Source of the DNA: Cupriavidus gilardii
GTDB taxonomy: Bacteria > Pseudomonadota > Gammaproteobacteria > Burkholderiales > Burkholderiaceae
Reading direction: 5' to 3'
Length of the DNA: 64,000 nt
Assembly: GCF_013314895.1 (NCBI RefSeq)
Contig: NZ_JABTYE010000015.1
Span: forward strand, 1 to 64,000
The notes under the pieces were generated by a model. It had not been told where the DNA came from and did no database searches. It saw only the letters and a program-made list of their open reading frames with translations. A program made the translations under genes and the position numbers. Positions 1 through 9,882 of the stretch are shown here, piece by piece. Numbering within the stretch: the first letter of the stretch is position 1; every line of letters starts with the position of its first letter.

Positions 1-73
1 CGCCGGCCCCGCAACGCAAGCTCGGCTAGAATGGCGGCAGAACGGCGCCGGGCTGGCGGCGACCTATCACGAC

Positions 74-1198
74 ATGACCGAATCCGTCATTCCCATCTTC
101 GATCTGCGCGAGCATCGGTATCACTCGATGAAGCCCGCGATCCCCGCGCAACTGGAAACGCCGACCGGCCTGCTGGCCGACCGCCGCGGACGGCCGCTGC
201 ATGATCTGCGCATCTCGGTGACCGACCGCTGCAATTTCCGCTGCGTCTACTGCATGCCGAAGGAGGTGTTCGACAAGGACTACACCTTCCTGCCGCATTC
301 GGAGCTGCTCAGCTTCGAGGAGATCGAGCGCGTCGCGCGCCTGTTCGTCGCGCATGGCGTCGAGAAGATCCGGCTGACCGGCGGCGAGCCGCTGCTGCGC
401 AAGAACATCGAGAAGCTGGTGGAGATGCTGGCGCGCATCGAAACGCCGGCCGGCAAGCCGCTGGACCTGACACTGACCACCAATGCCTCGCTGCTGGCCC
501 GCAAGGCGCGCGCGCTGCGCGATGCCGGGCTGACGCGAGTCTCGGTCAGCCTCGATGCGATCGACGACGCCACCTTCCGCCGCATGAACGACGTCGACTT
601 TGCCGTGGCGGACGTGCTCAAGGGCATCGAGACCGCGCAGGCGGTCGGGCTGGCGCCGCTGAAGGTCAATATGGTGGTCAAGCGCGGCACCAACGACGCC
701 GAGATCGTGCCGATGGCGCGCCATTTCCGCGGCAGCGGCATCATCGTCCGCTATATCGAATTCATGGACGTCGGCGCCAGCAACCACTGGCGCATGGACG
801 AGGTGCTGCCGTCGGACGAAGTGGTGGCGCGCATCGATGCCGAATTCCCGCTCGAACCGATCGCGGCCAACTACAGCGGCGAGACCGCGCAGCGCTGGCG
901 CTATCGCGACGGCGCCGGCGAGATCGGCGTGATTTCCAGCGTCACCCATGCCTTCTGCGGCGATTGCAGCCGCATCCGGCTGTCGACCGAGGGCCGGCTC
1001 TATCTGTGCCTGTTCGCCACCGAAGGCTACGATCTGCGCGCGCTGCTGCGCGGCCAGCACAGCGACCTCGAGATCGCCAACGCGATCGCCGGCATCTGGC
1101 GCGAGCGCACCGACAACTATTCGGAGCAGCGCGGCGACGCGCAGGTTCGCGCGGCCCGCGCGGCGCGCAAGATCGAGATGTCCTATATCGGGGGCTAG
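74..1198 (+). CDS. moaA: GTP 3',8-cyclase MoaA
   Basis: Radical-SAM enzyme that starts molybdenum cofactor synthesis by converting GTP to (8S)-3',8-cyclo-7,8-dihydroguanosine triphosphate in the cytosol. Of 374 residues, C53, C57 and C60 form the CxxxCxxC motif for the SAM-binding 4Fe-4S cluster. C295, C298 and C312 give the second, substrate-side cluster. The protein ends in Gly-Gly, the conserved tail that enters the active site. The start at 74 gives a 40-residue N-terminal extension; the ATG at 128 is an alternative, and neither has a strong ribosome site. It leads a moaA-mobA-moeA run on the plus strand with gaps of 69 and 108 bp. Family assignment is secure; only the start is uncertain. 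Confidence 0.97.
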   Translation: MTESVIPIFDLREHRYHSMKPAIPAQLETPTGLLADRRGRPLHDLRISVTDRCNFRCVYCMPKEVFDKDYTFLPHSELLSFEEIERVARLFVAHGVEKIRLTGGEPLLRKNIEKLVEMLARIETPAGKPLDLTLTTNASLLARKARALRDAGLTRVSVSLDAIDDATFRRMNDVDFAVADVLKGIETAQAVGLAPLKVNMVVKRGTNDAEIVPMARHFRGSGIIVRYIEFMDVGASNHWRMDEVLPSDEVVARIDAEFPLEPIAANYSGETAQRWRYRDGAGEIGVISSVTHAFCGDCSRIRLSTEGRLYLCLFATEGYDLRALLRGQHSDLEIANAIAGIWRERTDNYSEQRGDAQVRAARAARKIEMSYIGG

Positions 1199-1267
1199 GC
1201 GCGCCGCCTCCCCCTCCGATTCCCTTCAACGCTTCACCGCTTCACCCCTTTTTCTCCTGCACCCGCG

Positions 1268-1867
1268 ATGATCGAACGCGATGACATTACCGGCCTGATC
1301 CTGGCCGGCGGACGCGGCAGCCGCATGGGCGGCACCGACAAGGGCCTGCAGTCGCTGCGCGGCGCACCGATGGCGATGCACACAATGATGCGGCTGGCGC
1401 CGCAGACCGGTGCGCTGCTGATCAACGCCAACCGCAATCTGGCCGCCTACGAATCGTTCGGCGTGCCGGTGGTCACCGACTCGGTGCCCGACTTCGCCGG
1501 CCCGCTGGCCGGCATGCTGGCCGGCCTGGAACAGTGCCAGACGCGCTGGATGGTCACCGCGCCGTGCGATTCCCCGTTCCTGCCGACCGATCTGGTGGCG
1601 CGGCTGGCGCAGGCGCTCGAATCCGAAGGCGCCGAAATGGCGATGCCGGTCACCGTCGACGAACAGGGCCGGCGCCAGACCCAGCCGGTATTCCTGCTGA
1701 TGCCGCATACCGCGCTGGACAGCCTGGTCGCTTTCCTCAACGGCGGCGGCCGCAAGATCGAGGCGTGGGCCTCGCAGCATCGCCTGGCCGAAGTGCCGTT
1801 CGACGACGCCGCGCCGTTCGCCAACATCAATACGCTGGACGAACTGCGCACCTTCGAGGCGCGCTGA
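1268..1867 (+). CDS. mobA: Molybdenum cofactor guanylyltransferase MobA
   Basis: Transfers GMP from GTP to molybdopterin-Mo to make the guanine-dinucleotide cofactor used by DMSO-reductase-family enzymes. The 199-residue protein is of normal length. Residues 12-25 carry the nucleotide-binding loop LAGGxxxRMGGxDK, and an NINT element near the C-terminus (about residues 184-187) also fits the family. It lies 69 bp after moaA, with moeA downstream, so it probably belongs to a cofactor operon. Its presence implies that the cell makes bis-MGD enzymes such as nitrate or formate dehydrogenases, although none is in the window. Confidence 0.95.
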   Translation: MIERDDITGLILAGGRGSRMGGTDKGLQSLRGAPMAMHTMMRLAPQTGALLINANRNLAAYESFGVPVVTDSVPDFAGPLAGMLAGLEQCQTRWMVTAPCDSPFLPTDLVARLAQALESEGAEMAMPVTVDEQGRRQTQPVFLLMPHTALDSLVAFLNGGGRKIEAWASQHRLAEVPFDDAAPFANINTLDELRTFEAR

Positions 1868-1975
1868 TTTTTTCGGTGCTGCCGCGGCCGCGTCCGCGCT
1901 GGCCGATACCGGCAGACAAACCGTCCGACCCGAACCCGCATCCCGAACCGACCCCCAACCCGACCTCGACAAGCC

Positions 1976-3271
1976 ATGCCGTCCCTGCAATCCGTGATCT
2001 CCTGCCTGTCCGACTACGATCCCAGCGCGCTGCCGGTGGCGCAGGCAAACCGGATCATCGCGGAGGTGATCGAACCGGTCAGCGGCATCGAGCAGGTCGC
2101 GATCCGCGCCGCGCTCGATCGCGTGCTGGCCGACGACGTGGTGTCGCCGATCGACGTGCCGGCGCACGACAACTCCGCCATGGACGGCTATGCGTTTGCC
2201 AGCGCCGCGCTGCAGGCCGCAAACGGCGGCGAGGTGACGCTGCGCGTCATCGGCACCGCGCTGGCCGGCGAGGCCCACGGGCTGACGCCGAGGGCCGGCG
2301 AAGCGGTACGCATCATGACCGGCGCGGTGATGCCGGCCGGCTGCGATACCGTGATTCCGCAGGAGTTTACGCAACCGGCATCCGACGCGTCCGGCGAGGC
2401 CGTGCGCTTTGCTGCCGATGCGGTCCGCGCCGGCGACAACCGCCGCCTGTGCGGCGAGGATCTGGCGCGTGGCAAACCCGCCCTCAACCGGGGCCGAGTG
2501 CTGCAGCCGGCCGACCTCGGCCTGCTGGCCTCGCTCGGCATCGCCGAGGTCAAGGTACGGCGGCGCCTGCGCGTGGCGTTCTTCTCGACCGGCGACGAGC
2601 TGCGTTCGATCGGCGAGCCGCTCGACGCGGGCTGCGTCTACGATTCGAACCGCTACACGCTGCACGGCATGCTCCGCCGCCTGCATGTCGAGCTGATCGA
2701 CATGGGCGTGGTGCGCGACGACCCCGCCGCGCTCGAGGCTGCGCTGCGCAGCGCCTGCGAGAACGCGGATGCCGTGATCACCTCGGGCGGCGTGTCGGTC
2801 GGCGAGGCCGACTACACCAAGCAGATCATGGCCGAGCTCGGTGACGTGACCTTCTGGAAGATCGCGATGCGCCCCGGCCGGCCGATGGCGTTCGGGCGCA
2901 TCGCCTCGAACGGCCGGCAGGCGCTGCTGTTCGGCCTGCCGGGCAATCCGGTCGCGGTGATGGTGACCTTCTACCACTTCGTCCGCGCGGCGCTGCACCG
3001 GATGATGGGCGCGGACATCGCGCCGCCGCCGCTGATGCGCGTGCGCAGCGCCCAGGCGATCCGCAAGAAGCCGGGCCGCACCGAATACCAGCGCGGCATC
3101 CTGGCGCGCGGGGCCGACGGCCAGTGGGAGGTGCGTATCACCGGCCAGCAGGGCTCCGGCGTGCTGCGCTCGATGAGCGAGGCCAACTGCTTCATCGTGC
3201 TGGGACACGAGCAGGGCGGCGTGGCGGCCGGCGATCCGGTCGAGGTCATGCTGTTCGAGGGCCTGCTGTAA
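1976..3271 (+). CDS. moeA: Molybdopterin molybdenumtransferase MoeA
   Basis: Inserts molybdate into adenylyl-molybdopterin, the last common step of cofactor synthesis. The 431 residues show the MoeA N-terminal region with the DNSAMDGYA motif (about 63-71). The MoCF-binding domain has SGGVSVGEADY (about 266-276) and the GLPGNPVAV loop (about 321-329). The C-terminal domain IV is present. It is the third plus-strand cofactor gene after moaA and mobA. The 108-bp gap before it is C-rich and has no obvious terminator, so co-transcription is plausible. Confidence 0.96.
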   Translation: MPSLQSVISCLSDYDPSALPVAQANRIIAEVIEPVSGIEQVAIRAALDRVLADDVVSPIDVPAHDNSAMDGYAFASAALQAANGGEVTLRVIGTALAGEAHGLTPRAGEAVRIMTGAVMPAGCDTVIPQEFTQPASDASGEAVRFAADAVRAGDNRRLCGEDLARGKPALNRGRVLQPADLGLLASLGIAEVKVRRRLRVAFFSTGDELRSIGEPLDAGCVYDSNRYTLHGMLRRLHVELIDMGVVRDDPAALEAALRSACENADAVITSGGVSVGEADYTKQIMAELGDVTFWKIAMRPGRPMAFGRIASNGRQALLFGLPGNPVAVMVTFYHFVRAALHRMMGADIAPPPLMRVRSAQAIRKKPGRTEYQRGILARGADGQWEVRITGQQGSGVLRSMSEANCFIVLGHEQGGVAAGDPVEVMLFEGLL

Positions 3272-3448
3272 CGCCCGCGCTCCCGGCCCCTGTCGGCGCC
3301 TGCGCTGCCTGTCCCCACTGTCGTTTTTTTGCTTACCGAAACCGTGCCGGCGGCCGCTTTTGGCCGCCCCGGCAGGGCGAGGCTATGCGCCACGCCACCC
3401 ATTCGCTACACTTGCCGCACCCCAACTCTTCCCCACTGCCACGCTGTC

Positions 3449-3727
3449 ATGAATCAGGAGATCGCTTACCTCCACCCCGTCAAGACCGCACGCGCGCTCG
3501 TTCTGGTCTATCTGTGCTTCTCGGTGCCGATCGTGTCGATGGGGTTGTTCGTGGCCTTTGTCCGCTATGGCGATCTGCCCGGCATCACGGTGTTCACGGC
3601 GCTGATTCTGAACGCGCTGGTCGGTTTCGGCCTGCTGTGGCTGGCCTGCAAGGCGTACAACTGGGTGGCGGCCCGTTTCGGCGGCATCGAGGTGACGATC
3701 CGCAATCTGCCGCACGAGGGGCAATAA
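3449..3727 (+). CDS. Small two-helix membrane protein, unknown function
   Basis: A 92-residue protein with a short polar N-terminus and two hydrophobic segments (about 15-37 and 46-68), followed by a basic/acidic tail. I do not recognise a named family. The start at 3449 is preferred over one at 3329 because it begins just before the hydrophobic region; the upstream 40 codons are Arg/Pro-rich and look non-coding. It follows moeA at 177 bp and ends at a bidirectional terminator. Similar small membrane proteins are common in Burkholderiales but carry no function. Confidence 0.7.
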   Translation: MNQEIAYLHPVKTARALVLVYLCFSVPIVSMGLFVAFVRYGDLPGITVFTALILNALVGFGLLWLACKAYNWVAARFGGIEVTIRNLPHEGQ

Positions 3728-3754
3728 GCCCCGGCAGTTCGGCCCTCGCCCGAC

Positions 3755-3787
3755 AAAAAAAGCGCATCCCGACGGATGCGCTTTTTT
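3755..3787. terminator. Bidirectional intrinsic terminator
   Basis: An inverted repeat, AAGCGCATCC / GGATGCGCTT, with a 4-base loop is flanked by an A-run on the left and a T-run on the right. It therefore works for both strands, ending the small membrane-protein gene on plus and rmuC on minus. Confidence 0.9.
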
Positions 3788-3823
3788 ATTGCCTTTTTGC
3801 CGCGACGCTGCCGCTGGCAACGC

Positions 3824-5221
3824 TCAGGCCGGCGGGCCGGAATCCTTCGGGCCGGCCTCGCCGTCGTCCTCCTCCGGCAGGCCCAGCAACTGCTCGGCAG
3901 CCTCGGACGGCAGCGCCTCGACCTTGCGCAGCTTGCGTGCCATCTGGCGGCTGCGCACCTCGGCCTGCTCGATATTGCGCGCGGCGCGCTCGAGCGTGTC
4001 GCGCGTGCGCGCCAGCACGTCGCCGAACTTGCCGAATTCGGTCTTGACCGCACCCAGCACCTCCCACACCTCGCTCGAGCGCTTTTCCAGCGCCAGCGTG
4101 CGAAAGCCCATCTGCAGGCTGTTCAGCACGGCGGTCAGCGTGGTGGGGCCGGCCACCGTGACACGGTGATTGCGCTGCAGCAGGTCGGTCAATCCGGGCC
4201 GGCGCAGCACCTCGGCATAGAGTCCCTCCGTCGGCAGGAACAGGATCGCGAAGTCGGTGGTGGCCGGCGGCGACAGGTACTTCTCGGCGATGGTCTGGGC
4301 CTCGCGCTTGACCGCCACCTCGAGTTCGCGCCCGGCGGCGGCCACGCCCTCGACATCGCCGCGTTCCTGCGCATCGGTCAGCCGTTCGTACTGCTCCTTG
4401 GGGAACTTGGCATCGATCGGCAGCCACACCGTGCCGTTGCCGGCGCCGTTGCTGCCGTTGCCGACCCCCACTTCCTTGCCCGGCAAGCGGATCGCGAATT
4501 CGACCCGCGCGCCGGAGTTCGGTACGGTCTCGACGTTCCTCGCGTATTGCTCCGGCGTCAGGATCTGCTGCAGCAGCATCTCCAGCTGGACTTCGCCCCA
4601 GGTGCCGCGCGTCTTCACATTGGTCAGCACGCGCTTCAGGTCGCCGACGCCCTGCGCCAGCATCTGCATCTCTCCGAGGCCGCGATGCACCTGCTCGAGC
4701 CGGTCCGACACCATGCGGAACGATTCGCCCAGCCGCTGCTCCAGCGTCGCGTGCAGCTTCTCGTCGACGGTGCGGCGCATCTCGTCGAGCTTGGCGGCGT
4801 TGTTGGCCTCGATGTCCTTGAGCTTCTGCTCCAGCGTGGCACGCACCTCGCCCAGCCGCCGCTCGTTCGATTCGGTCAGCTTGGCCAGCTGCTGCGCGAA
4901 CATGTCGATCTGGTTGTTCTGCAGCGTGGCGATATGCGTCATCTGGGCGGACAGCGTCTGCTGGAACCGCATCATCTGCTCGCTGGTCTCGTCGCGCCCC
5001 AGCCGCGCGGCCTCGGCCACCTCGCTGCGCAGGCTGCGCTCGAGCCGTTCGCTGTCGCGCTCGCCGCGTTCGCGCCAGTCGGACAGGCGTTGCAGCAGTT
5101 CGGCATGCAGCTGCTCGGCGCTGCCGCCATCGCGCCTGCGCATCAGCAGCACGACGAGCGTCAGCAGGACCAGCAGCAGGATCGCGGCCAGCGCGATGAG
5201 GATCAGCGAGGAGGAAGACAT
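3824..5221 (-). CDS. rmuC: DNA recombination protein RmuC
   Basis: RmuC family, thought to limit inversions and recombination at short inverted repeats. The 465-residue protein has one N-terminal membrane helix (about 5-26), then a long coiled-coil region rich in Glu, Arg and Leu (about 40-190). The conserved RmuC domain follows, with the GTWGEVQLE and LPIDAKFPKE motifs. A GTG start at 5293 would add 24 residues with no clear function, so the ATG at 5221, directly before the membrane helix, is preferred. It converges with the gene to its left at a shared terminator and lies 73 bp after the hydroxyacid dehydrogenase. The family is clear; the molecular activity is poorly known. Confidence 0.93.
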   Translation of the reverse strand: MSSSSLILIALAAILLLVLLTLVVLLMRRRDGGSAEQLHAELLQRLSDWRERGERDSERLERSLRSEVAEAARLGRDETSEQMMRFQQTLSAQMTHIATLQNNQIDMFAQQLAKLTESNERRLGEVRATLEQKLKDIEANNAAKLDEMRRTVDEKLHATLEQRLGESFRMVSDRLEQVHRGLGEMQMLAQGVGDLKRVLTNVKTRGTWGEVQLEMLLQQILTPEQYARNVETVPNSGARVEFAIRLPGKEVGVGNGSNGAGNGTVWLPIDAKFPKEQYERLTDAQERGDVEGVAAAGRELEVAVKREAQTIAEKYLSPPATTDFAILFLPTEGLYAEVLRRPGLTDLLQRNHRVTVAGPTTLTAVLNSLQMGFRTLALEKRSSEVWEVLGAVKTEFGKFGDVLARTRDTLERAARNIEQAEVRSRQMARKLRKVEALPSEAAEQLLGLPEEDDGEAGPKDSGPPA

Positions 5222-5294
5222 CGGGGATCGGGTAATGAAGCCGGGCGCCGCCGCGGCAAGGCCGGATGCGGCCACCGCGGCGGGCGCCGTCACG

Positions 5295-6323
5295 CTAGCG
5301 CGCCAGCACTTCGGGGTTCAGCGCGCACGGCGGCCGGCCGGCGTCGGGACCGGCGCCGAGCGCGGCGATCAGATTGTCGGCCGCAAGATTGGCCATCGCG
5401 CGCCGGGTCTTTTCGGAGGCGCTGGCGATATGCGGGGTCAGCACGACGTTGGGCACTTCGAGCAGGGCCGGATGGACCTTGGGCTCGCCTTCGAACACGT
5501 CCAGCCCCGCGGCGAAGATGCGCTTGTCGCGCAGCGCCTGCGCCAGCGCCGCGTCGTCGACGATGCCGCCGCGCGCCAGGTTGATCAGCGTCGCCGTCGG
5601 TTTCATCTGCGCGAGTTCGGGCGCCCCGATCGCATGGTGGCTCTGCTCGCTGTACGGCAGCACCAGCATCAGGTGATCGGATTCGCGCAGCAGCTCGGCC
5701 TTGCTGACATAGCGCGCGCCGAGCCCCTGCTCGATCTCGGCCGGCAGCTGGCTGCGGTTGTGATACAGCACCGTCATGCCGAAACCGGCGGCGCGCCGCG
5801 CCAGCGCCTGGCCGATCCGGCCCATGCCGAGAATGCCGAGCGTGGTGCCGTGCAGGTCCATGCCGAGGAACATGTCGTAGGACCAGCGCTCCCATTTGCC
5901 GGCGCGCAGGAAGTGCTCCGACTCGGTGACGCGCCGCGCCGTCGCCATCAGCAGCGCCCAGCCGAAGTCGGCGGTAGTCTCGGTCAGCACGTCCGGCGTG
6001 TTGGTGGCGACGATGCCGGCCGCGGTCAGCGCCGCCAGGTCCAGATTGTTGTAGCCCACCGCCATGTTGCAGACCGCGCGCAGCGCGGGCAGCGCCGCGA
6101 TCAGTTCCGCGTCGATGCGGTCCGCGGCATTGGCCAGCACGCCTGCCTTGCCCGCCAGGCGCGCCTTGAGCGCGGCGGCGTCCAGCGGCACGTCGGCCTG
6201 GTTGTGGTCGACCTCGAAATACTGCGACAGGCGCTCCAGCACATCGGGGAAGATCGCCCGCGTGACCAGCACGGTCGGACGCGAGGAAGACGATTGCGGT
6301 TGGGAGTGCGGTTGGGAAGCCAT
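5295..6323 (-). CDS. D-2-hydroxyacid dehydrogenase (GhrB-like)
   Basis: NAD(P)-dependent reductase of 2-keto acids. The 342 residues have the usual two-domain fold. The Rossmann loop is GILGMGRIG. The catalytic residues are Arg in LARGGIVDD, Glu in DVFEGEP and His in PHIASASEKTR. By family it resembles glyoxylate/hydroxypyruvate or 2-ketogluconate reductases, but the substrate cannot be read from sequence. The ATG at 6323 lies 8 bp after the stop of the transporter gene, so the two are very likely co-transcribed. The transporter may therefore carry a related carboxylate, which is inference. Confidence 0.9.
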   Translation of the reverse strand: MASQPHSQPQSSSSRPTVLVTRAIFPDVLERLSQYFEVDHNQADVPLDAAALKARLAGKAGVLANAADRIDAELIAALPALRAVCNMAVGYNNLDLAALTAAGIVATNTPDVLTETTADFGWALLMATARRVTESEHFLRAGKWERWSYDMFLGMDLHGTTLGILGMGRIGQALARRAAGFGMTVLYHNRSQLPAEIEQGLGARYVSKAELLRESDHLMLVLPYSEQSHHAIGAPELAQMKPTATLINLARGGIVDDAALAQALRDKRIFAAGLDVFEGEPKVHPALLEVPNVVLTPHIASASEKTRRAMANLAADNLIAALGAGPDAGRPPCALNPEVLAR

Positions 6324-6331
6324 CGTGAACC

Positions 6332-7777
6332 TCAGACGCGGAAGAACAGCAGGGTCATCACCAGGAACAGCGGCACCAGAATGCCGCAGGACCACAGCAT
6401 ATAACCGAAGAAGCTCGGCATGCGCACGCCGCGGTCTTCGGCGATCGCCTTGACCATCAGGTTCGGCGCATTGCCGATATAGGTGTTGGCGCCCATGAAC
6501 ACCGCGCCGGCCGAGATCGCCGCCAGCGTGGTGGCGTCGCGCGTCATCAGCGTGGCCGCGTCGCCGCCGGCGGTATTGAAGAACACCAGGTAGGTCGGCG
6601 CATTGTCGAGGAAGGACGACAGCAGGCCGGTGGCCCAGAAATACATGCTGTCGATCGGCTGGCCGTTGCTGTCGCTGACCGCGCGGATCACGCCGGCGAA
6701 GGTGCCGTCGGTGCCTGCCTTCAGCATCGCGATCACCGGGATGATGGTGAGAAAGATGCCGGCGAACAGCTTGCCGACCTCCAGAATCGGATCCCAGTTG
6801 AACTCGTTGCCCGCGCGCGCGCTGTGCGGCGTGATCAGCAACGACAGCAGCGCCACCGCCACCAGCGCAACGTCGCGCACCAGCGCCGGCAGCGGCACCA
6901 CGGTGCCCATCACGTCGAATTCGATGCCCGGTTTCCACAGGCCGCTCATCAGCACCAGCGCCATCACCGCCAGCAGCAGCACGAAGTTGGCCTTGCCGTC
7001 GATGCGGATGCCTGGCGAATCGGGGGTCGGATCGAGCGGCGGCGGCAGTTGCTCTTCGCGATTGCGGAAGTAGTGCCGATCGATGAAGTAGAAGATCACC
7101 AGCAGCGCGACGCACAGGAACAGCGTCTCGGGGAAGATATGGCGCGTGGTCCAGAAGAATTCGACGCCCTTCAGGAAGCCCAGGAACAGCGGCGGATCGC
7201 CCAGCGGCGTCAGCGAACCGCCGGCATTGGCGACCAGGAAGATGAAGAAGACGACCACGTGGGCCACATGGCGCCGGTTGTCATTGGCGCGCAGCAGCGG
7301 CCGGATCAGCAGCATCGCCGCGCCGGTGGTGCCCATCACGCTGGCCAGGCAAGTGCCGAGCGCCAGGATGCCGGTGTTCAGCTTCGGCGTGCCATGCAGA
7401 TTGCCGTGCACGCAGATGCCACCGGCGACGATATACAGCGTGCCGATCAGCACGATGAACGGAATGTACTCGGCGACCAGCGCGTGCACCACGTTGGCGG
7501 TCGCGGCGTGCGCGCCGTACGTCAGCGCGAACGGCACCAGGAACAGCAGCCCCCACGCGGCCGCCACCTTGCCGAAGTGGTGATGCCAGAAACGCGGCGC
7601 CAGCAGCGGGAACAGCGCGATCGACAGCAGGATGCCGGCAAAGGGCAAGGCCCACAGCGGCCCGAGCGTGGCCCCGTCCAGTTCGGCGGCGCCGGCCAGC
7701 GCGGGGAACATCGCCAGCATGGCCGGCAGCGCCAGCCGGGGCAGCTTGAATACACGGGGCGCGGGGGCAGACTGCAT
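6332..7777 (-). CDS. Sodium:proton antiporter / citrate-transporter-like membrane protein
   Basis: A 481-residue polytopic membrane protein with about 12 hydrophobic helices. It belongs to the ion-transporter superfamily that includes ArsB, NhaD and CitMHS; the closest family I can name is the putative citrate transporter group CitMHS_2 (PF16980). Visible motifs are the SLTPLGDPP loop after helix 6 and LDNAPTYLVFF in the second half, which matches the DNxPT signature of NhaD/ArsB-type transporters. A possible signal-like N-terminus (about 10-30) precedes the first helix. It is 8 bp upstream of the hydroxyacid dehydrogenase. The substrate, Na+/H+ or a carboxylate, is unresolved. Confidence 0.82.
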   Translation of the reverse strand: MQSAPAPRVFKLPRLALPAMLAMFPALAGAAELDGATLGPLWALPFAGILLSIALFPLLAPRFWHHHFGKVAAAWGLLFLVPFALTYGAHAATANVVHALVAEYIPFIVLIGTLYIVAGGICVHGNLHGTPKLNTGILALGTCLASVMGTTGAAMLLIRPLLRANDNRRHVAHVVVFFIFLVANAGGSLTPLGDPPLFLGFLKGVEFFWTTRHIFPETLFLCVALLVIFYFIDRHYFRNREEQLPPPLDPTPDSPGIRIDGKANFVLLLAVMALVLMSGLWKPGIEFDVMGTVVPLPALVRDVALVAVALLSLLITPHSARAGNEFNWDPILEVGKLFAGIFLTIIPVIAMLKAGTDGTFAGVIRAVSDSNGQPIDSMYFWATGLLSSFLDNAPTYLVFFNTAGGDAATLMTRDATTLAAISAGAVFMGANTYIGNAPNLMVKAIAEDRGVRMPSFFGYMLWSCGILVPLFLVMTLLFFRV

Positions 7778-7934
7778 CGTGTTCGGTCTCCTGTTTTCCT
7801 GTTTCCTGTTATTCGAATCGGGATGCCGGCCTCCGTGCGAAGGCGGGCGCGACGGGATGCTGCGCGGGGTCGGAAACGCCGGGGTGTCGTGTGCCGGACG
7901 GCGTGCGTTGCCGCGTCCGGTACGACAGGCTCGC

Positions 7935-8621
7935 TCAGGCCTGTTCGACCAGCACCACGTGCACGCGGTAGGGGCCGTGCGCGCCGAGCACGATGGTCTG
8001 TTCGATATCGCCGGTGCGGGACGGGCCGCTGATGATATTGGTCGCGCGCGGCAGCTCGCCGCGCTCGGCGCGTACCAGCGCGAAGGCTTCCTCGAGGTCG
8101 GCGACGATGCGGCCGACCGGCACCACGGCGATATGGGTCTCGGGGAGCAGCGCTCCGGAGGCGAAGGTCTCGGGCCCCGACAGCAGGATCAGCGAACCGG
8201 TCTCCGCGATCGCGCAGAAGCAGCCGGTGATGCCGACCAGGTCGCCATGTTCGCGGTCGGCCTGCGGGTCGCGCAGCGGCGGCCGCGATTCGACCGCGAT
8301 GCCCCGCGCCTGCCAGTCCAGCGCGCCCAGCGCAGGCCAGGCGACCGCGCGCGGAGGCAATGCCAGCCCGCTCAGATAATGCGCCACCGCCGCCGGCACG
8401 TCGGCCATGGTCGCGACCCGCTCGACCGTCGAGGCCATCTTGCGCGCCTGCACACTGAACGCCTCCACCAGATCGCCGGCCACGCCGGGGCGCGGACCTT
8501 GCGGATGGCGCGCCAGATAGTCGGCCACCGCCTCGCGTTCGCCCCGGGTCGGTTGCGCCGGCCGCCCCTGGGCGGCACGGATACGGGCGAAGATGCGGTC
8601 GCGAGCGGAATCGGTGTTCAT
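7935..8621 (-). CDS. lutC: LutC/YkgG-family protein (lactate utilization protein C)
   Basis: LUD-domain protein of 228 residues. In the LutABC complex, which oxidises L-lactate through Fe-S and quinone partners, LutC is the small subunit. Conserved features are GITGCFCAIAETGSL (about 134-148), the LLPETHIAVVP stretch, and ISGPSRTGDIEQ followed by GAHGPYRVHV near the C-terminus. The ATG at 8621 is chosen because upstream residues are Arg/Cys-rich and unlike the family. The usual partners lutA and lutB are not beside it: pncB is upstream and the transporter downstream. The gene is thus isolated, and its role in lactate oxidation is uncertain. Confidence 0.85.
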   Translation of the reverse strand: MNTDSARDRIFARIRAAQGRPAQPTRGEREAVADYLARHPQGPRPGVAGDLVEAFSVQARKMASTVERVATMADVPAAVAHYLSGLALPPRAVAWPALGALDWQARGIAVESRPPLRDPQADREHGDLVGITGCFCAIAETGSLILLSGPETFASGALLPETHIAVVPVGRIVADLEEAFALVRAERGELPRATNIISGPSRTGDIEQTIVLGAHGPYRVHVVLVEQA

Positions 8622-8706
8622 GGTTCGGACGATCGGAATCGGGAGGCCGGAGCAGCGGGCATTATAAGTCCCCCTGCCCGTGCGCTTGGCCGAAACTGCG
8701 CTCCGG

Positions 8707-9882
8707 TCAGGCCGGCTCGACGCCGAACACCTGGCGCAGATAACCGAGATAGGCCGGGTCGTCGCACATGGTCTTTTCCGGCGTGTCCGACAGCTTGGCG
8801 ACCGGCTGCCCATTGCAGCGGACCATCTTGATGACGATCTGCAGCGGCGTGTAACCCAGGTCGTTGGTCAGATTGGTGCCGACCCCGAACGCCAGCCGGC
8901 AGCGTCCGCCGAAGCGTTCGTACAGTTCGATCACGCGCGGGATATTGAGGTTGTCGCTGAAGATCAGCGTCTTGCTGCGCGGATCGACACGGTTCCTGCT
9001 GTAGTGCTCGAGCATCCGTTCCCCCCAGGCCACCGGATCGCCCGAGTCGTGCCGCACGCCGTCGAACAGCTTGCAGAAGTACAGATCGAAGTCGTTCAGG
9101 AAGGCATCGAAGCCGTACGTGTCGGACAGCGCGATGCCGAGGTCGCCGCGATACTCGCGCGCCCAGGTTTCCAGCGCAAATACCTGCGAATCGCGCAGCC
9201 GCGGCCCGAGCGACTGACAGGCCTGCAGGTATTCGTGCGCCATCGTGCCGAGCGGCGTCAGGTTGTGCTTGCGGGCGAAGTGCACGTTGCTGGTGCCGGC
9301 CAGCTGCGGCCCCAGCAGCTGCTGCATCGAGGCCAGCACCTCCTCCTGCCAGTCGCGCGAGAAGCGGCGGCGCGTGCCGTAGTCGGCGATCACGCAATCG
9401 TCGCGGCCCGGCATGCGCAGCAGCGCGAGCTTGTCGACCAGCCGGCGGCGGCCCTCCTCCCAGTCGGGCTGCGGCTGCGTGTGGCGGAAGTAGACCTCGT
9501 TGACGATCGCCAGCAGCGGCACCTCGAACAGGATGGTGTGCAGCCAGGGGCCGCGGATCGTGATGTCGATCTCGCCCGGATGCGTCGGCGACGGGCCGAC
9601 CGACACGTACTTCGCATTGAGCTGGAACAGGCCGAGGAAATCGACGAAATCGCTCTTGATGAAGCGAAAGCCGCGCAGGTATTCCAGTTCGTCTTCGGTG
9701 AAGCGCAGCTGGCACAGCAGCTCGATCTGCGCGCGGATCTCGTCCGCATACGGCGTCAGGTCCACGCCGGCATTGCGGCATTTGAAGCGGTACTCGACCT
9801 GCGCCGCCGGGAAATGATGCAGAACCACCTGCATCATCGTGAATTTGTAGAGGTCGGTGTCGAGCAGAGATTGGATGATCAT
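8707..9882 (-). CDS. pncB: Nicotinate phosphoribosyltransferase
   Basis: Salvages nicotinate into nicotinate mononucleotide for NAD synthesis, with ATP-coupled phosphorylation of an active-site His. The 391-residue protein starts [16 protein letters not shown], the family's hallmark N-terminus. It also shows the [14 protein letters not shown] segment and the [11 protein letters not shown] phosphate-binding region. The start at 9882 is supported by homology; a start 12 codons upstream adds unrelated residues. It is the first gene of the leftward group and is divergent from fdxA. Confidence 0.95.
   Translation of the reverse strand: MIIQSLLDTDLYKFTMMQVVLHHFPAAQVEYRFKCRNAGVDLTPYADEIRAQIELLCQLRFTEDELEYLRGFRFIKSDFVDFLGLFQLNAKYVSVGPSPTHPGEIDITIRGPWLHTILFEVPLLAIVNEVYFRHTQPQPDWEEGRRRLVDKLALLRMPGRDDCVIADYGTRRRFSRDWQEEVLASMQQLLGPQLAGTSNVHFARKHNLTPLGTMAHEYLQACQSLGPRLRDSQVFALETWAREYRGDLGIALSDTYGFDAFLNDFDLYFCKLFDGVRHDSGDPVAWGERMLEHYSRNRVDPRSKTLIFSDNLNIPRVIELYERFGGRCRLAFGVGTNLTNDLGYTPLQIVIKMVRCNGQPVAKLSDTPEKTMCDDPAYLGYLRQVFGVEPA

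Noticed and set aside
5295..7115. A 606-residue fusion of an unknown N-terminus to the hydroxyacid dehydrogenase
   Set aside because: The upstream half is the shifted frame of the transporter gene. The ATG at 6323 begins the true protein.
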